DNA of 64,000 nucleotides from Vallitalea okinawensis (GCF_002964605.1 NZ_PQDH01000003.1:558001-622000), one strand, 5' to 3'. Positions 8,990 to 17,575 are shown, counted from the stretch's first letter. Notes: generated by a model from the sequence alone, not told the origin. Numbers and translations are program-made.

Positions 8990-9526
8990 TTATTTTATGT
9001 TATTGTTGGTACGTTTTAACCATTTTTTTGCTTCTTCTACTATTAGTTTATCTCTAAGAAGCATAAAATTCATGGTATATTCATTACATATTTCAAGTGA
9101 GTTTTTCATGGCAATTAATGCTTCATCTAAAGGCATCCAAGCTACCTCAAACCCCAATTTTTTTTCATTATTGCTAAGCATTATGTTAGATTTATGAAGA
9201 CCAGCTTTTGCAACATAACAATATGAACGTTGCATAAATTTATTTCTTAGTTTATGCTCTTCTATATAACCTAATTCATCTATAACTTTCGCACTATATC
9301 CTGTTTCTTCTCGTATTTCACGTAAAAAGGCATCTCGTCGTGTTTCATTTTTCTCTATTCCACCACCAGGTAACTTATAACATCCATTTCTAGACATATG
9401 AATCATTGCAACATTAAAATCTTTATCGAACAAAATCCCTCTAGACGCAAATCTTGATACTTTATTTAGATAAGTACGTTTGCCACCATTAAAATCTGCA
9501 TCCGTTAACTTATTTATAAGTTTCAA
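8990..9526 (-). CDS. NUDIX hydrolase
   Basis: The 178-residue protein contains a complete NUDIX box at about residues 54-76: GGIEKNETRRDAFLREI followed by REETGY. The family cleaves nucleoside diphosphates linked to another moiety, using Mg2+ bound by the box glutamates. The exact substrate is not readable. The start is a TTG with AATGGAG upstream, because no ATG lies near the site. Terminator copy 2 follows directly. It is one of three unrelated-looking NUDIX genes in the window. Confidence 0.88.
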   Translation of the reverse strand: MKLINKLTDADFNGGKRTYLNKVSRFASRGILFDKDFNVAMIHMSRNGCYKLPGGGIEKNETRRDAFLREIREETGYSAKVIDELGYIEEHKLRNKFMQRSYCYVAKAGLHKSNIMLSNNEKKLGFEVAWMPLDEALIAMKNSLEICNEYTMNFMLLRDKLIVEEAKKWLKRTNNNIK

Positions 9527-9617
9527 AAAATCACTCCATTTCAGTACCTATAAAATGCTATTTATCAAAAGTAATCTTAATTATTATTATGTAAAAATAA
9601 TATAATTCTAATAAATA

Positions 9618-9655
9618 ATCATGACAAAAATATTATACCATATTTTTGCCATGAT
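9618..9655. repeat. 16-base inverted repeat, terminator or operator
   Basis: Arms ATCATGACAAAAATAT and ATATTTTTGCCATGAT (one mismatch) flank a six-base centre. The stem is AT-rich, and the minus-strand centre contains TATAAT. It lies behind the NUDIX gene at 9729 and upstream of the one at 8990, so it could terminate the first or control the second. Confidence 0.5.
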
Positions 9656-9728
9656 AACACTTCAAAGCTACTTATTTGATTTTTATATAATACTATAAGC
9701 AATATGAAGTAATTTTCAAAACATTAAA

Positions 9729-10346
9729 TTAGTCAAATATTGTCTCAAAAACTTCTGATTTTCTTGCTTTAAAACACATTTCAATTTGAGATTTTGTATT
9801 TCTTCCTACAGATAATTTGGGTAAATTTTCTAGATCAAAAAATTCAGCTTCAATGGTTTCAATGTTATCCTGATATTCTCCACCTAAATAGTCACATTCC
9901 ACAAAAACTTTATATATAGAGTATGGGCTTGCATCCTTTATATGCGTATTTCTATCTAATACAGCAATGACTCTTCTAGGTTTTACTTGAGCACCAGCTT
10001 CTTCCATGGACTCTTTCATTATATTTTCACTTACGGTAAGTCCTATGTCAGCCCAACCACCTGGTAGTGACCATCTATTATCAATTTGTTCTCTGACTAG
10101 TAGAATTTTTTCTTCTTTAAATATTGCTGCTCTAATATCAACTTTGGGTGTCTGATAACCTTCTTCATTTGCAAAAAGTGATTTCACTTTTGAATGATCT
10201 ATACCAGTATAGTCACTCATTATCTCAATACTTAATTCTCTAATTTGCTGAAATCTATCAATATCATATTTATCCTTTGAATATTCTAGTCCCGCTTGAG
10301 CTATTGCCTGTAATTGCTTAGCCCATCTTAACCATTTTTCTTCCAT
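9729..10346 (-). CDS. NUDIX hydrolase with Nudix_N_2-type N-terminal domain
   Basis: The 205-residue protein starts with a helical hairpin (EEKWLRWAKQLQAIAQAGL) typical of the Nudix_N_2 domain of ADP-ribose or ADP-sugar pyrophosphatase-like enzymes. Its NUDIX box is GGWADIGLTVSENIMKESMEEAG at about residues 98-120, where the usual RE is KE. The enzyme would act on a cytoplasmic nucleotide derivative. The ATG has AAGGAGACA upstream. The substrate remains open. Confidence 0.87.
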   Translation of the reverse strand: MEEKWLRWAKQLQAIAQAGLEYSKDKYDIDRFQQIRELSIEIMSDYTGIDHSKVKSLFANEEGYQTPKVDIRAAIFKEEKILLVREQIDNRWSLPGGWADIGLTVSENIMKESMEEAGAQVKPRRVIAVLDRNTHIKDASPYSIYKVFVECDYLGGEYQDNIETIEAEFFDLENLPKLSVGRNTKSQIEMCFKARKSEVFETIFD

Positions 10347-10377
10347 AAACTTGTCTCCTTTTCATCATCAAGCACTG

Positions 10378-10707
10378 TTAACTCATTCCATGTGACTGAG
10401 ACTTCCTTTTGGCTATAACTATAGTAATTAATATAATTAATACTATGATTAACCCTAAACTCAAAATCCAATTTGATGATTCTGTTTGTTCTGATGTTTC
10501 ATTAACCTTATCTAACTCTGTAGTCATTATATCGTTGATTTCATTAATTTTGCTAGCATTATTAAGCATAGAACATTGTGTTGAAAAGCCTGCTGAGTTT
10601 TGAACAGTTTTCTTTAATACTTCCCAACCAGAATCTAATGTAAAATCACTTATGATAATCCATACACGACACTTTAATATTAACCCAAGACTTTTTAGTG
10701 GAATTAT
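10378..10707 (-). pseudogene. C-terminal remnant of a membrane-anchored protein, or a 63-residue membrane protein
   Basis: The frame is open for about 109 codons behind the VOC gene but lacks a start codon until an ATG at 10569 that has no ribosome binding site. The readable part has SGWEVLKKTVQNSAGFSTQ, a hydrophilic stretch and one C-terminal membrane helix (WILSLGLIIVLIILITIVIA) followed by a basic tail. The simplest view is a gene that lost its 5' part. A short protein from the internal ATG is the alternative. Confidence 0.4.
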
Positions 10708-11075
10708 TTATTGACATTGCATAAGAAATTGATTATGTTACCATCAGGATCACTCAACCAAACTGATCTTATACCCCATGGTTGTGTTGTAGGTTGTTTG
10801 ACTATTTTTACACCTAATGATTGAAGCCTTTCATATTCATAATCGACATCTTCTACTTCTAATTCAAGTATACAGTTTCCACTGCCACTCCCCTTCATAC
10901 TACCTGGAGCTAAATTCTCAGTACCAGCTTTAGAGTATATGGACACATGGGTTTCATCAAACATGAAAGAAGCGAATTTATCATCACCACTAGCTTCAAC
11001 ATTAAATACACGTTCATAAAACTCTTTCAACATAGTAACATCATCCGTGACCATACAAATACCTGCAAATTTCAT
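10704..11075 (-). CDS. VOC superfamily (glyoxalase/bleomycin-resistance fold) protein
   Basis: The 123-residue protein has the two beta-alpha-beta-beta-beta modules of the VOC fold. It includes the opening strand KFAGICMVTDDVTMLKEFYE and the closing SVWLSDPDGNIINFLCN. Members bind a metal and detoxify electrophiles or sequester drugs. Which reaction applies here cannot be told. A GGAGGG site precedes the ATG. Its stop codon overlaps the 5' end of the open frame of the downstream remnant. Confidence 0.87.
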   Translation of the reverse strand: MKFAGICMVTDDVTMLKEFYERVFNVEASGDDKFASFMFDETHVSIYSKAGTENLAPGSMKGSGSGNCILELEVEDVDYEYERLQSLGVKIVKQPTTQPWGIRSVWLSDPDGNIINFLCNVNK

Positions 11076-11142
11076 TTTTTATCCCTCCGTAGTAGATTTA
11101 GATTGCTACAGTTCGTATTAAAGTCATTTTCTTCAATGCAAT

Positions 11143-11901
11143 TTAAGATTTCTTTCCAACCACTGCCATATAGATGACAAATTCATCTTCACCATCAACT
11201 TTAACTATCTTGTCCATTGATTTTTGCTTATAAGCTGATATTGCGCAGCAACCACAATCAATAGCTTCTGAAGCTAGATAGAGGTTCTGACAAGCATGTC
11301 CTGCCTCAAAAGCAATCATTTTATGTGCAACAACTGAATACTTAAACTCCATTCTATATGGAATAGCTGTCCAAATGAAGGTTACAGCACTATTATACAT
11401 CTGATTAAACATGGCTTTATCCAAATTACTCTTTAACTTATCAGTAGCATTAACAAGTAACAATTTATTTTCAATGGGCAAATATCTGTATAAACCTTCT
11501 GAAATTTCTTCAACTTTGTTAATGTAAATATATGTCTCAAGACAATGTCTAGCCCCTGCTGATGGAACAGTCCTACGAGACCATCCATCTCGATGCTCTA
11601 TTATTCCACCTACTTCCCATAGCAGTAAAGACAATTCTTCAATAGTTAAAGCGTTGTCATTAAATTTACGAATACTTTTGCGATTCTCTATACAATCAAT
11701 TAATGACTTTTTGCTTAATTCATTAATACCATCAGTCTTTAGTGATATTAATTCACTTTTTTGATCATACTCTTTTACGATTGCTGGGGGTGTTAATCCT
11801 TTTCCTGCATCCGTCTTCTTATAGTTCCATAGTTTCCAATCAGGTTTTAGCATTTCTAAGCCATTCTTCATAATTGATTCAATATATTCTTTAGTAATCA
11901 C
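11143..11901 (-). CDS. SagB-type nitroreductase-family dehydrogenase
   Basis: The protein has about 252 residues. It has an N-terminal arm and an FMN-binding nitroreductase core with RKSIRKFNDNALTIEELSLL, the SagB-type VPSAGARHCLETYIYIN, and AGHACQNLYLASEAIDCGCC. SagB/ThcOx enzymes oxidise azolines in peptide natural products, but no YcaO cyclodehydratase or precursor peptide is near. A solitary oxidoreductase role is therefore more likely. I prefer the GTG at 11901, which is correctly spaced from AGAAGG; the GTG nine bases upstream is not. Confidence 0.8.
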   Translation of the reverse strand: MITKEYIESIMKNGLEMLKPDWKLWNYKKTDAGKGLTPPAIVKEYDQKSELISLKTDGINELSKKSLIDCIENRKSIRKFNDNALTIEELSLLLWEVGGIIEHRDGWSRRTVPSAGARHCLETYIYINKVEEISEGLYRYLPIENKLLLVNATDKLKSNLDKAMFNQMYNSAVTFIWTAIPYRMEFKYSVVAHKMIAFEAGHACQNLYLASEAIDCGCCAISAYKQKSMDKIVKVDGEDEFVIYMAVVGKKS

Positions 11902-12022
11902 ACTACTCACCTTCTCTTTTTAATATCAATTACAAACCATTTTAGTCCATCTGAGAAATAATAAACATTCTTTTCTGCCCTCGGTACATATTTAAAGTTA
12001 GACCATGTATGTTAATAATTAC

Positions 12023-13066
12023 TTATATGTGCAAATCATCTCTATCAATCTCTGATAGAGCCATATTAAAATATTGAAAAAAGGAACTTGGATTCATTAA
12101 TAAATCAAATACCTTCTCTCTACCAAAAACATCATGAACTAATCCCCAAATATCAGCACCTAAATGGTAAGCTATCGGTTGCCATAGATAATTTTCTCTT
12201 AGTTCTCCGTCTATCACAACATCCCTATAGAAATAATTCTTCATAAATATATCTCTAACAACATTCATCTCTTTTTTATCACAAGAACGAAGTGTTACTA
12301 TATCATTTCTAAACCCATCGTAAATCTTATCAAAATTATTAAGATAATACCTATAAGATTGATCATCTATATCCATATCATCGTGTTTATATATTTTTCT
12401 AGTCATTATCCCATGAAAATTATTGCAATACTTTATGGCAGTGCCTTCTCCACTAAAATATAGTACTAAGGCAGTATCTTTTGAGCTTGATAAAGCATCC
12501 ATATTAACCGCTTTCATATATTTATTAAAACCTATATGATGGCATTCATGAGCAATGGTATTCTTTAACCCAGTCTTCTTTTCTTTATCAATAATAAGCT
12601 TTAAATCATAATGACTGTTATTCTTATAAACCCATCCACCTGATAGACCAAGACCAATTGAAAAAATAATTCTTATATCATCTAGTTCTATTTCATCAGG
12701 TAGTCCAAACCTAGTTCTTATAAGTGCATCTTTTACATCCGCTTCTTTAAAATCTTTTATTTCTTCATATAGATCACGATAATAATCTACATTATCCATA
12801 ACAGACAGTAGATCTTTTACTCGATACTTCAATGCTTTTGAAGCTATAGTCTCAACCTCGACCGTTCTAATATTCAAGAAATAATCGATATATTCTTCCT
12901 TAGTAAACCCAATCCCCTCTATATGATTCTGATAACGTTCTATTTCTATTTGATAGTCTTCATATTCTAAAAGTTCGGATAAATCTTTCCTTACATCTAC
13001 ACCTGCATTAAATCTCTCCATAATATCTAACATCGGTAAAATTGTCGTTTTACTGATTTTTATCAT
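12023..13066 (-). CDS. Putative zinc metalloprotease, DUF5700-like
   Basis: The protein has about 347 residues. A gluzincin-like zinc site is visible: IAHECHHIGFNKY (HExxH) near residue 178, and FSGEGTA about 32 residues later, which could give the third ligand. The rest is helical, with no signal peptide, so the protein should be cytoplasmic. The arrangement fits the DUF5700 group of predicted proteases. The ATG at 13066 has GGAGAGGTGC before it, so the 14-codon longer frame is rejected. A 72-residue partner-sized protein is encoded just upstream. Confidence 0.7.
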   Translation of the reverse strand: MIKISKTTILPMLDIMERFNAGVDVRKDLSELLEYEDYQIEIERYQNHIEGIGFTKEEYIDYFLNIRTVEVETIASKALKYRVKDLLSVMDNVDYYRDLYEEIKDFKEADVKDALIRTRFGLPDEIELDDIRIIFSIGLGLSGGWVYKNNSHYDLKLIIDKEKKTGLKNTIAHECHHIGFNKYMKAVNMDALSSSKDTALVLYFSGEGTAIKYCNNFHGIMTRKIYKHDDMDIDDQSYRYYLNNFDKIYDGFRNDIVTLRSCDKKEMNVVRDIFMKNYFYRDVVIDGELRENYLWQPIAYHLGADIWGLVHDVFGREKVFDLLMNPSSFFQYFNMALSEIDRDDLHI

Positions 13067-13112
13067 ACGCACCTCTCCATATTCTATATGAACTAACTTA
13101 TAGTTCACTTTC

Positions 13113-13331
13113 TTATTCTAAGAAAATTAACTCATTGCCATCCATTGATAGCTGTGCAATATATGTAAAGTCTACTGTTAGTTTATCATTATTTCGATAA
13201 TACACATCAAGTGAATTATTTTCTTCATTGACTTTAAGAATGACATCCTTTTGTTCTTCCCTAAGATTAATTTCATGAATTTCCTTATTACTAGCATCAA
13301 AGCAAATAAAGCAACCCCTAAAAATTACCAA
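13113..13331 (-). CDS. Small hypothetical protein, 72 residues
   Basis: The protein is beta-rich by sequence (KDVILKVNEENNSLDVYYRN, then LTVDFTYIAQLSMDGNELIF) and has no motif I recognise. A stop codon sits three codons upstream, so the TTG at 13331 is the only usable start. It has an AAGATGGA-like site. The gene is 19 bases downstream of the GNAT gene and 46 bases upstream of the DUF5700-like gene. It may be the residue of a larger protein. Confidence 0.5.
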   Translation of the reverse strand: MVIFRGCFICFDASNKEIHEINLREEQKDVILKVNEENNSLDVYYRNNDKLTVDFTYIAQLSMDGNELIFLE

Positions 13332-13350
13332 TCCATCTTATTTGATCATT

Positions 13351-14250
13351 TTACGCATGAGAAAGAACTGGAAACATTACTTTATTATTCTTAAGTACTT
13401 CTTTATCAGCATTCATTACAAAAAGTGTTGTATCATCTTCTTGTAATAACGAAACATCAAATGATGTAACATCATTTGGTGTGAATCCTAATACAATTCG
13501 TTTTATATCTCTTTTAACCATTGCCGAGATAATATCATCTAATGGTACTTCAGTCTTACAAAATACATCATTCAAATATAAAACATCATCATCATAATCT
13601 GCAATAACTATAGCATCAAACTCTTGTATATAGTAAACATCCTCATCCATAAATGATGTACAATAAAACATAATAAGAGATGCGTTATCTTGCATTGTGA
13701 TCTGAGAAAAGGGTAAGGAATCATTAATCATATTAATGAGAACATTTCTATCCGCTATATCTGACATATTTAATCTTCTCGTAGGGTAAGTTGAATTCTG
13801 TGAAGATACTTTCTTTGTATACTGATACTCAGTAGCTTGAACAAATCCAAACTTTGGATAAAAATCGATTACGCTATCATTAGCAAAAAGATAAATAAGA
13901 TCACAATTCCCTTTCCATTCTTCTAAAACTTTTTCCATAAGAAATCGGTTTAAACCTTGTTTTCTATAATCATCATCTGTCATAACAGTTCCGATTTGTA
14001 CATATGTCTTATTTTCACCTCTAACAATGAAATCAATAACATTGACTGAAACATTAGAGATAACTTTGTCGCCATCTAGAAGTGCATAAGGTATGTATCT
14101 GTCTTGCCAATAACCATTTTGATACCATTCTTCAAAATCAAAACCATATGTTTTTTTTGCTAAACCATTGAAGCTAACTCTTAATTCATTATTATCTTTA
14201 AAATGGCTAACAAATTTATACGTTTTTTCATTAATTACTATAGTCTCCAT
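13351..14250 (-). CDS. Two-domain GNAT acetyltransferase
   Basis: The roughly 299-residue protein has a GNAT domain in its first 150 residues. It shows VQIGTVMTDDDYRKQGLNRFLMEKV as the acetyl-CoA strand and loop, and IYLFANDSVIDFYPKFGF as the final part. The C-terminal 140 residues form a second beta-rich domain with VIADYDDDVLYLNDVF, as in Eis-like or other substrate-lid GNATs. The ATG at 14250 follows GGAGGG; the ATG 15 bases earlier overlaps the site. The substrate is unknown. Confidence 0.85.
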   Translation of the reverse strand: METIVINEKTYKFVSHFKDNNELRVSFNGLAKKTYGFDFEEWYQNGYWQDRYIPYALLDGDKVISNVSVNVIDFIVRGENKTYVQIGTVMTDDDYRKQGLNRFLMEKVLEEWKGNCDLIYLFANDSVIDFYPKFGFVQATEYQYTKKVSSQNSTYPTRRLNMSDIADRNVLINMINDSLPFSQITMQDNASLIMFYCTSFMDEDVYYIQEFDAIVIADYDDDVLYLNDVFCKTEVPLDDIISAMVKRDIKRIVLGFTPNDVTSFDVSLLQEDDTTLFVMNADKEVLKNNKVMFPVLSHA

Positions 14251-14332
14251 ATAAAATCCCTCCACATTTTATAACTCCTGAATTAGTTTATTATGTTTTT
14301 TAATTAATTCTAGAAATATTTTAAGAACATTT

Positions 14333-14938
14333 TTATTCTACTTTAGCGCCAAATGAAGTAGCAAGTAAGATACACTGTGCAACATCTAACTTAACATTAT
14401 GTAAATTAAGCTCAGATAAATTTATACCTTCGATTATGGCACCTCTTAAATCACTTCCATCTAACTTTGCATTATATAAATTGGTATAAACCAATTTTGC
14501 TCCATCAAATTTAGTATTTTGCAGATTACATCCTGTTAGATCTGCACGTGTAAAATTAATATAGCTTAAATCCAAATCTTTAAAATCATGAAATTTCAAG
14601 TTAGTATAGGACCAATCACCTCTAGTAACGATTACTCCTAATAAATTCGCTTCCTCAAATGTTGACCCCACCATTTTACAGTCAATGAACTTAGTAACGA
14701 ATAGATCAGCAAAACCAAACTTACAGTTTAAAAAAGCGGAATTCTTGATTTCACTCGCATTTAATCTAGCAGACTTGAAATTACAATTAACAAATTGACA
14801 GTTAGCAATTTGTGATTCATCTAATTCAGCATTTTTAAAATTACAGTTAGTAAATGATGATTTACTCAGATCAAGAAACTTCAAATCGATATCTTCAAAA
14901 TCATACCCTTCATACTCTGTGTTACTTGATATTATCAT
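14333..14938 (-). CDS. Pentapeptide-repeat protein, Qnr/McbG-like
   Basis: The 201-residue protein consists almost wholly of A(D/N)LXX pentapeptides (ADLTGCNLQNTKFDGAKLVY and so on), which fold into a right-handed beta helix. A non-repeat break near residue 107 (VTRGDWSYTNLKFHDFKD) and a C-terminal NVKLDVAQCILLATSFGAKV recall the capping region and C-terminal dimerisation tail of Qnr and McbG. These protect DNA gyrase from quinolones or microcin B17. It is slightly shorter than Qnr (about 218 residues). Gyrase protection is inferred, since many pentapeptide proteins have other roles. Confidence 0.75.
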   Translation of the reverse strand: MIISSNTEYEGYDFEDIDLKFLDLSKSSFTNCNFKNAELDESQIANCQFVNCNFKSARLNASEIKNSAFLNCKFGFADLFVTKFIDCKMVGSTFEEANLLGVIVTRGDWSYTNLKFHDFKDLDLSYINFTRADLTGCNLQNTKFDGAKLVYTNLYNAKLDGSDLRGAIIEGINLSELNLHNVKLDVAQCILLATSFGAKVE

Positions 14939-14961
14939 TTATAGATCTATCCTCTCATCTC

Positions 14962-15555
14962 TCAACTAATTAAAGTACTTTTTAAGTTCTTTTTAATGTA
15001 ATCTCTAGCTTTTTTAATCAACTTATTGTATAAATAAACGTCATAAGAATTAAAATAGTCTTCAGTAAATCTTTCTACTGGTATCCACTTAACACCACTA
15101 TTTTCATCTTCTTTAACTACTAATTTCTCATCCTCACTGGCTATTAATATATAGGCTACCGAAAGATGAAGATGGGTACTGACATATTGTCCATTTTTAA
15201 TGTGTCCAGGTACAGGTAATATGTCTATAGATGCAATATGATCAAAAAGGGGCGATACTTTCTTAATTCCCGTTTCTTCTTTTGCTTCTTTAATTGCAAC
15301 TTTCAAAAAATCCTCATCACCATCAGCATGTCCACCAGTCCAAGCCCATGTATTAAGTATATTATGATGTACCATCAATACCTTATCTAAAGCCTTATTC
15401 ATTATAAAACCTGAACTTGTGATGTGTGCAATTTCATTATCTCTCAATAAAACATTATGTGGAAACAGTTCTATATATTGAACCAGTATCTTTTTATCTT
15501 GTCGTTCTTGATCATTATCAGGGATAAATTCTTTAATTTGTTCTTTAAAGTCCAT
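14962..15555 (-). CDS. NUDIX hydrolase
   Basis: The protein has about 197 residues. The NUDIX box is GGHADGDEDFLKVAIKE followed by AKEETGI, with KEA in place of REU. A long loop (IDILPVPGHIKNGQYVSTHL) before the last strands is common in a clostridial/bacillary NUDIX subgroup. The ATG at 15555 has GGAGAG at six bases; a start 45 bases upstream has no site and would overlap the next gene. The substrate is unknown. Confidence 0.85.
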   Translation of the reverse strand: MDFKEQIKEFIPDNDQERQDKKILVQYIELFPHNVLLRDNEIAHITSSGFIMNKALDKVLMVHHNILNTWAWTGGHADGDEDFLKVAIKEAKEETGIKKVSPLFDHIASIDILPVPGHIKNGQYVSTHLHLSVAYILIASEDEKLVVKEDENSGVKWIPVERFTEDYFNSYDVYLYNKLIKKARDYIKKNLKSTLIS

Positions 15556-15589
15556 AAAATCTCTCCAATCATGGGTGTAATCATCATTA

Positions 15590-15892
15590 TCATTCGCCAT
15601 GTTTTTTTATTTCATAGTTAATAATGGAATTATCTCTATAAATTAAAGTAATCTTCGTATCATCGGATGTATAAGCTTTTACTTCTATTTCTTCTCCTCT
15701 TAACTTACTGTCTGAATAGATAATATCCACATCTAAATTTAATTCATTTACTATAAAATCTGTTGCAAAAGTTTCTTGTTTTTTAACTATCTCACCATTA
15801 TAGAAAAAATAAAAACTCCAAACGAATACTATAGTAATTCCAACTCCTAACACTTTTGAAATACTACTTCTCCTACTTATACGAAGAAACAA
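15590..15892 (-). CDS. Small membrane-anchored hypothetical protein
   Basis: The protein of up to 100 residues has one N-terminal membrane helix (GVGITIVFVWSFYFFY) and a short extracytoplasmic beta-rich part. The frame overlaps the end of the preceding membrane-protein gene by 20 bases, so the two are probably cotranscribed. No good ATG exists. The TTG at 15892 lacks a ribosome binding site, whereas TAGGAG seven bases before an in-frame ATT inside the overlap suggests a rare ATT start. The function is unknown. Confidence 0.6.
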   Translation of the reverse strand: MFLRISRRSSISKVLGVGITIVFVWSFYFFYNGEIVKKQETFATDFIVNELNLDVDIIYSDSKLRGEEIEVKAYTSDDTKITLIYRDNSIINYEIKKHGE

Positions 15893-16274
15893 TAATAGTT
15901 GCTGGAATCAGAACAGGTAATAGCATATAGTGCATTTCAATCAATAGATGCTGAATTGAAAATATCAAGAGGATAGCAAATAATGGCGTACCTAACATAA
16001 CTACTAAATTCCATCTTAGTTTATCAAATTGCATATTGTATATGAGAACAAGTGCAAAATATAGAGAAAATGTTAATACAACTATAAAAAAGTCTAAAAA
16101 GGTATCAGTAATATAGTAAATCATTATCAAATAGCAAGTGAAAAAAATAACTCTTTCAACAATAACTATTACAGCTACACTCTTTAATTTTTCTTTTCCA
16201 TAGAATTTAAGAAATAAATACCTATCAATGATAGAAAATAGTATCAAGCATAAAGCTAAAATTACTATTATCAT
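15873..16274 (-). CDS. Four-helix integral membrane protein, unknown function
   Basis: The 133-residue protein is mostly hydrophobic, with about four membrane helices. Examples are MIIVILALCLILFSII at the start and PLFAILLIFSIQHLLIEMHY near the end. GGAGGGG precedes the ATG. It overlaps the following 15590-15892 gene and is 16 bases from the one before it. The three small genes 15590-16593 therefore look like one transcription unit. No motif indicates a function. Confidence 0.7.
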   Translation of the reverse strand: MIIVILALCLILFSIIDRYLFLKFYGKEKLKSVAVIVIVERVIFFTCYLIMIYYITDTFLDFFIVVLTFSLYFALVLIYNMQFDKLRWNLVVMLGTPLFAILLIFSIQHLLIEMHYMLLPVLIPATIIVSSYK

Positions 16275-16290
16275 TCAACCCCTCCAAATG

Positions 16291-16593
16291 TTATCGATTA
16301 ATTATGGTTTTAACAATTCTCATAGTATTCAAATCGATCTCACAATGTTTGTTAAAACCAACACAGTATATTTTATTATCAGCTACTATATGAATATCAA
16401 AATATAATTCGTTAAAGTACTTGTATCCATTTTCATCAGAATATGCCTTGAGTAATTCCTCTATGTTCCATACTGATTTCTTTACATCATTATAGATGGT
16501 TAAGTTATTAACCAATGTTCCATCAAGCTTATGCCCTGGAATAATTAGCTCCATTCTATATTCACCGACATTATAATGTTTAACTTCTCTCAT
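16291..16593 (-). CDS. Small hypothetical protein, 100 residues
   Basis: This is a soluble alpha/beta protein beginning MREVKHYNVGEYRMELIIPG and ending DLNTMRIVKTIINR. It has an aromatic-rich centre (YKYFNELYFDIHIV). A GAGGAAT site precedes the ATG. I recognise no family. It sits between a methyltransferase gene and two small membrane-protein genes, with gaps of about 20 bases, so cotranscription is likely. Confidence 0.65.
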   Translation of the reverse strand: MREVKHYNVGEYRMELIIPGHKLDGTLVNNLTIYNDVKKSVWNIEELLKAYSDENGYKYFNELYFDIHIVADNKIYCVGFNKHCEIDLNTMRIVKTIINR

Positions 16594-16614
16594 TAATATT
16601 CCTCATTTTTAGCA

Positions 16615-17226
16615 TTATTTTTTCTTTATAATATAATCAAGATAAGCAGACTTAAATATTTTGTTATCTATATTTCTTTCAACGATACGTTTCTCCTTGT
16701 AAAGCATATCAAAATTGCAAAATAATTGATGGATTTCTTCTTCTTTATAATGGCAATAAAAAACTTCTTCACCATCTTCTGTCTGTTTAAATTCACCTTC
16801 ACTGATTTGAGTTCCTTTACCAAAGGTCTCACATTCTTCAGTTAGAAAATTAACATAGCTTAAGCCACCAGCTTTCAGAACTCGATGAAATTCAGCAATA
16901 GCCTTTTTAAAGTCATGTTTTCTCATATGAACTGTTGTATTGTAGGAATATAGAAAACTGAAAAACTCATTATCAAAAGGAAGTATTGTCATATCACCTT
17001 TGATAATGTTTAGATCCATATTATGTACTTCACTAAAATCACAGGCTTTAGCCAGCTGATCTTCACATAATTCTACCCCATATGTTTCATAACTGAACTC
17101 ATAAAATAAAGATAGTGGAGGATTAGCTCCACCTGCGCCACAATCAAGAATAATCTTTTCGAGTGAACTATTATTGCAATACTTTAAAAAATTATACAGT
17201 GGAAATGCGTTAATTAAATTATGCAT
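16615..17226 (-). CDS. Class I SAM-dependent methyltransferase
   Basis: The 203-residue protein has motif I as IILDCGAGGANPPLSLFYEF, then YGVELCEDQLAKA and NIIKGDMTILPFDNEFFSF. The last is the typical motif II/III region of Methyltransf_11/25 proteins, and the post-motif AIAEFHRVLKAGGLSYVNF follows. The substrate is unknown. GAGGGACC lies upstream of the ATG. A promoter-like element at 17463-17491 would give a leader of about 230 bases that crosses a decayed HAD fragment. Confidence 0.87.
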   Translation of the reverse strand: MHNLINAFPLYNFLKYCNNSSLEKIILDCGAGGANPPLSLFYEFSYETYGVELCEDQLAKACDFSEVHNMDLNIIKGDMTILPFDNEFFSFLYSYNTTVHMRKHDFKKAIAEFHRVLKAGGLSYVNFLTEECETFGKGTQISEGEFKQTEDGEEVFYCHYKEEEIHQLFCNFDMLYKEKRIVERNIDNKIFKSAYLDYIIKKK

Positions 17227-17310
17227 ATACGGTCCCTCATTTCATAAAATTATAATAAGAAGCTTTCTATAAACTTAAATATTATGGGCTTTTCAGTTCT
17301 TTCAGCACAG

Positions 17311-17390
17311 CTATTTACTAGGTACATCTACTTCATTTGGATCTATTAAACTGCCACATCAAAAATAATCGTCTTATATCTATCCAACAT
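17311..17390 (-). pseudogene. Frameshifted N-terminal remnant of a HAD-family hydrolase
   Basis: An ATG at 17390 with GGAG upstream opens a frame MLDRYKTIIFDV, the start of a HAD phosphatase. Shifting frame by one base at the GTGGCAG restores the DxGTL-type motif as GSLIDPNEVDVPSK before a TAG at 17311. The rest of the roughly 220-residue enzyme is gone. About 15 codons of further readable sequence (AVLKELKSP) follow. The intergenic stretch 17227-17575 holds this relic, one promoter and nothing else that I can support. Confidence 0.6.
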
Positions 17391-17462
17391 ACAGATTATC
17401 TCCAAAATTTCGTACTTAAACTGCTTTCTTAGTTCATACATGTAGTTAATCCTCAGAGATAA

Positions 17463-17491
17463 ATTATACCATTATTATACATCATTAACAA
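17463..17491 (-). promoter_or_regulatory. Sigma-A promoter upstream of the methyltransferase and HAD relic
   Basis: The minus strand has TTGTTA, a 17-base spacer and TATAAT. It may originally have served the decayed HAD gene at 17390, whose start lies 73 bases downstream. It now probably drives the methyltransferase gene. Confidence 0.6.
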
Positions 17492-17575
17492 TATACTCAT
17501 CATACAAAACACCATTAGATATGGAGTTCCATTATTTTTATATCAATATGCAATTATCATCTTCTTTCTATACAT

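Noticed and set aside
11143-11901. Thiazole/oxazole-modified peptide cluster
   Set aside because: A SagB-type enzyme is present, but no YcaO, precursor peptide or transporter gene is in the window.
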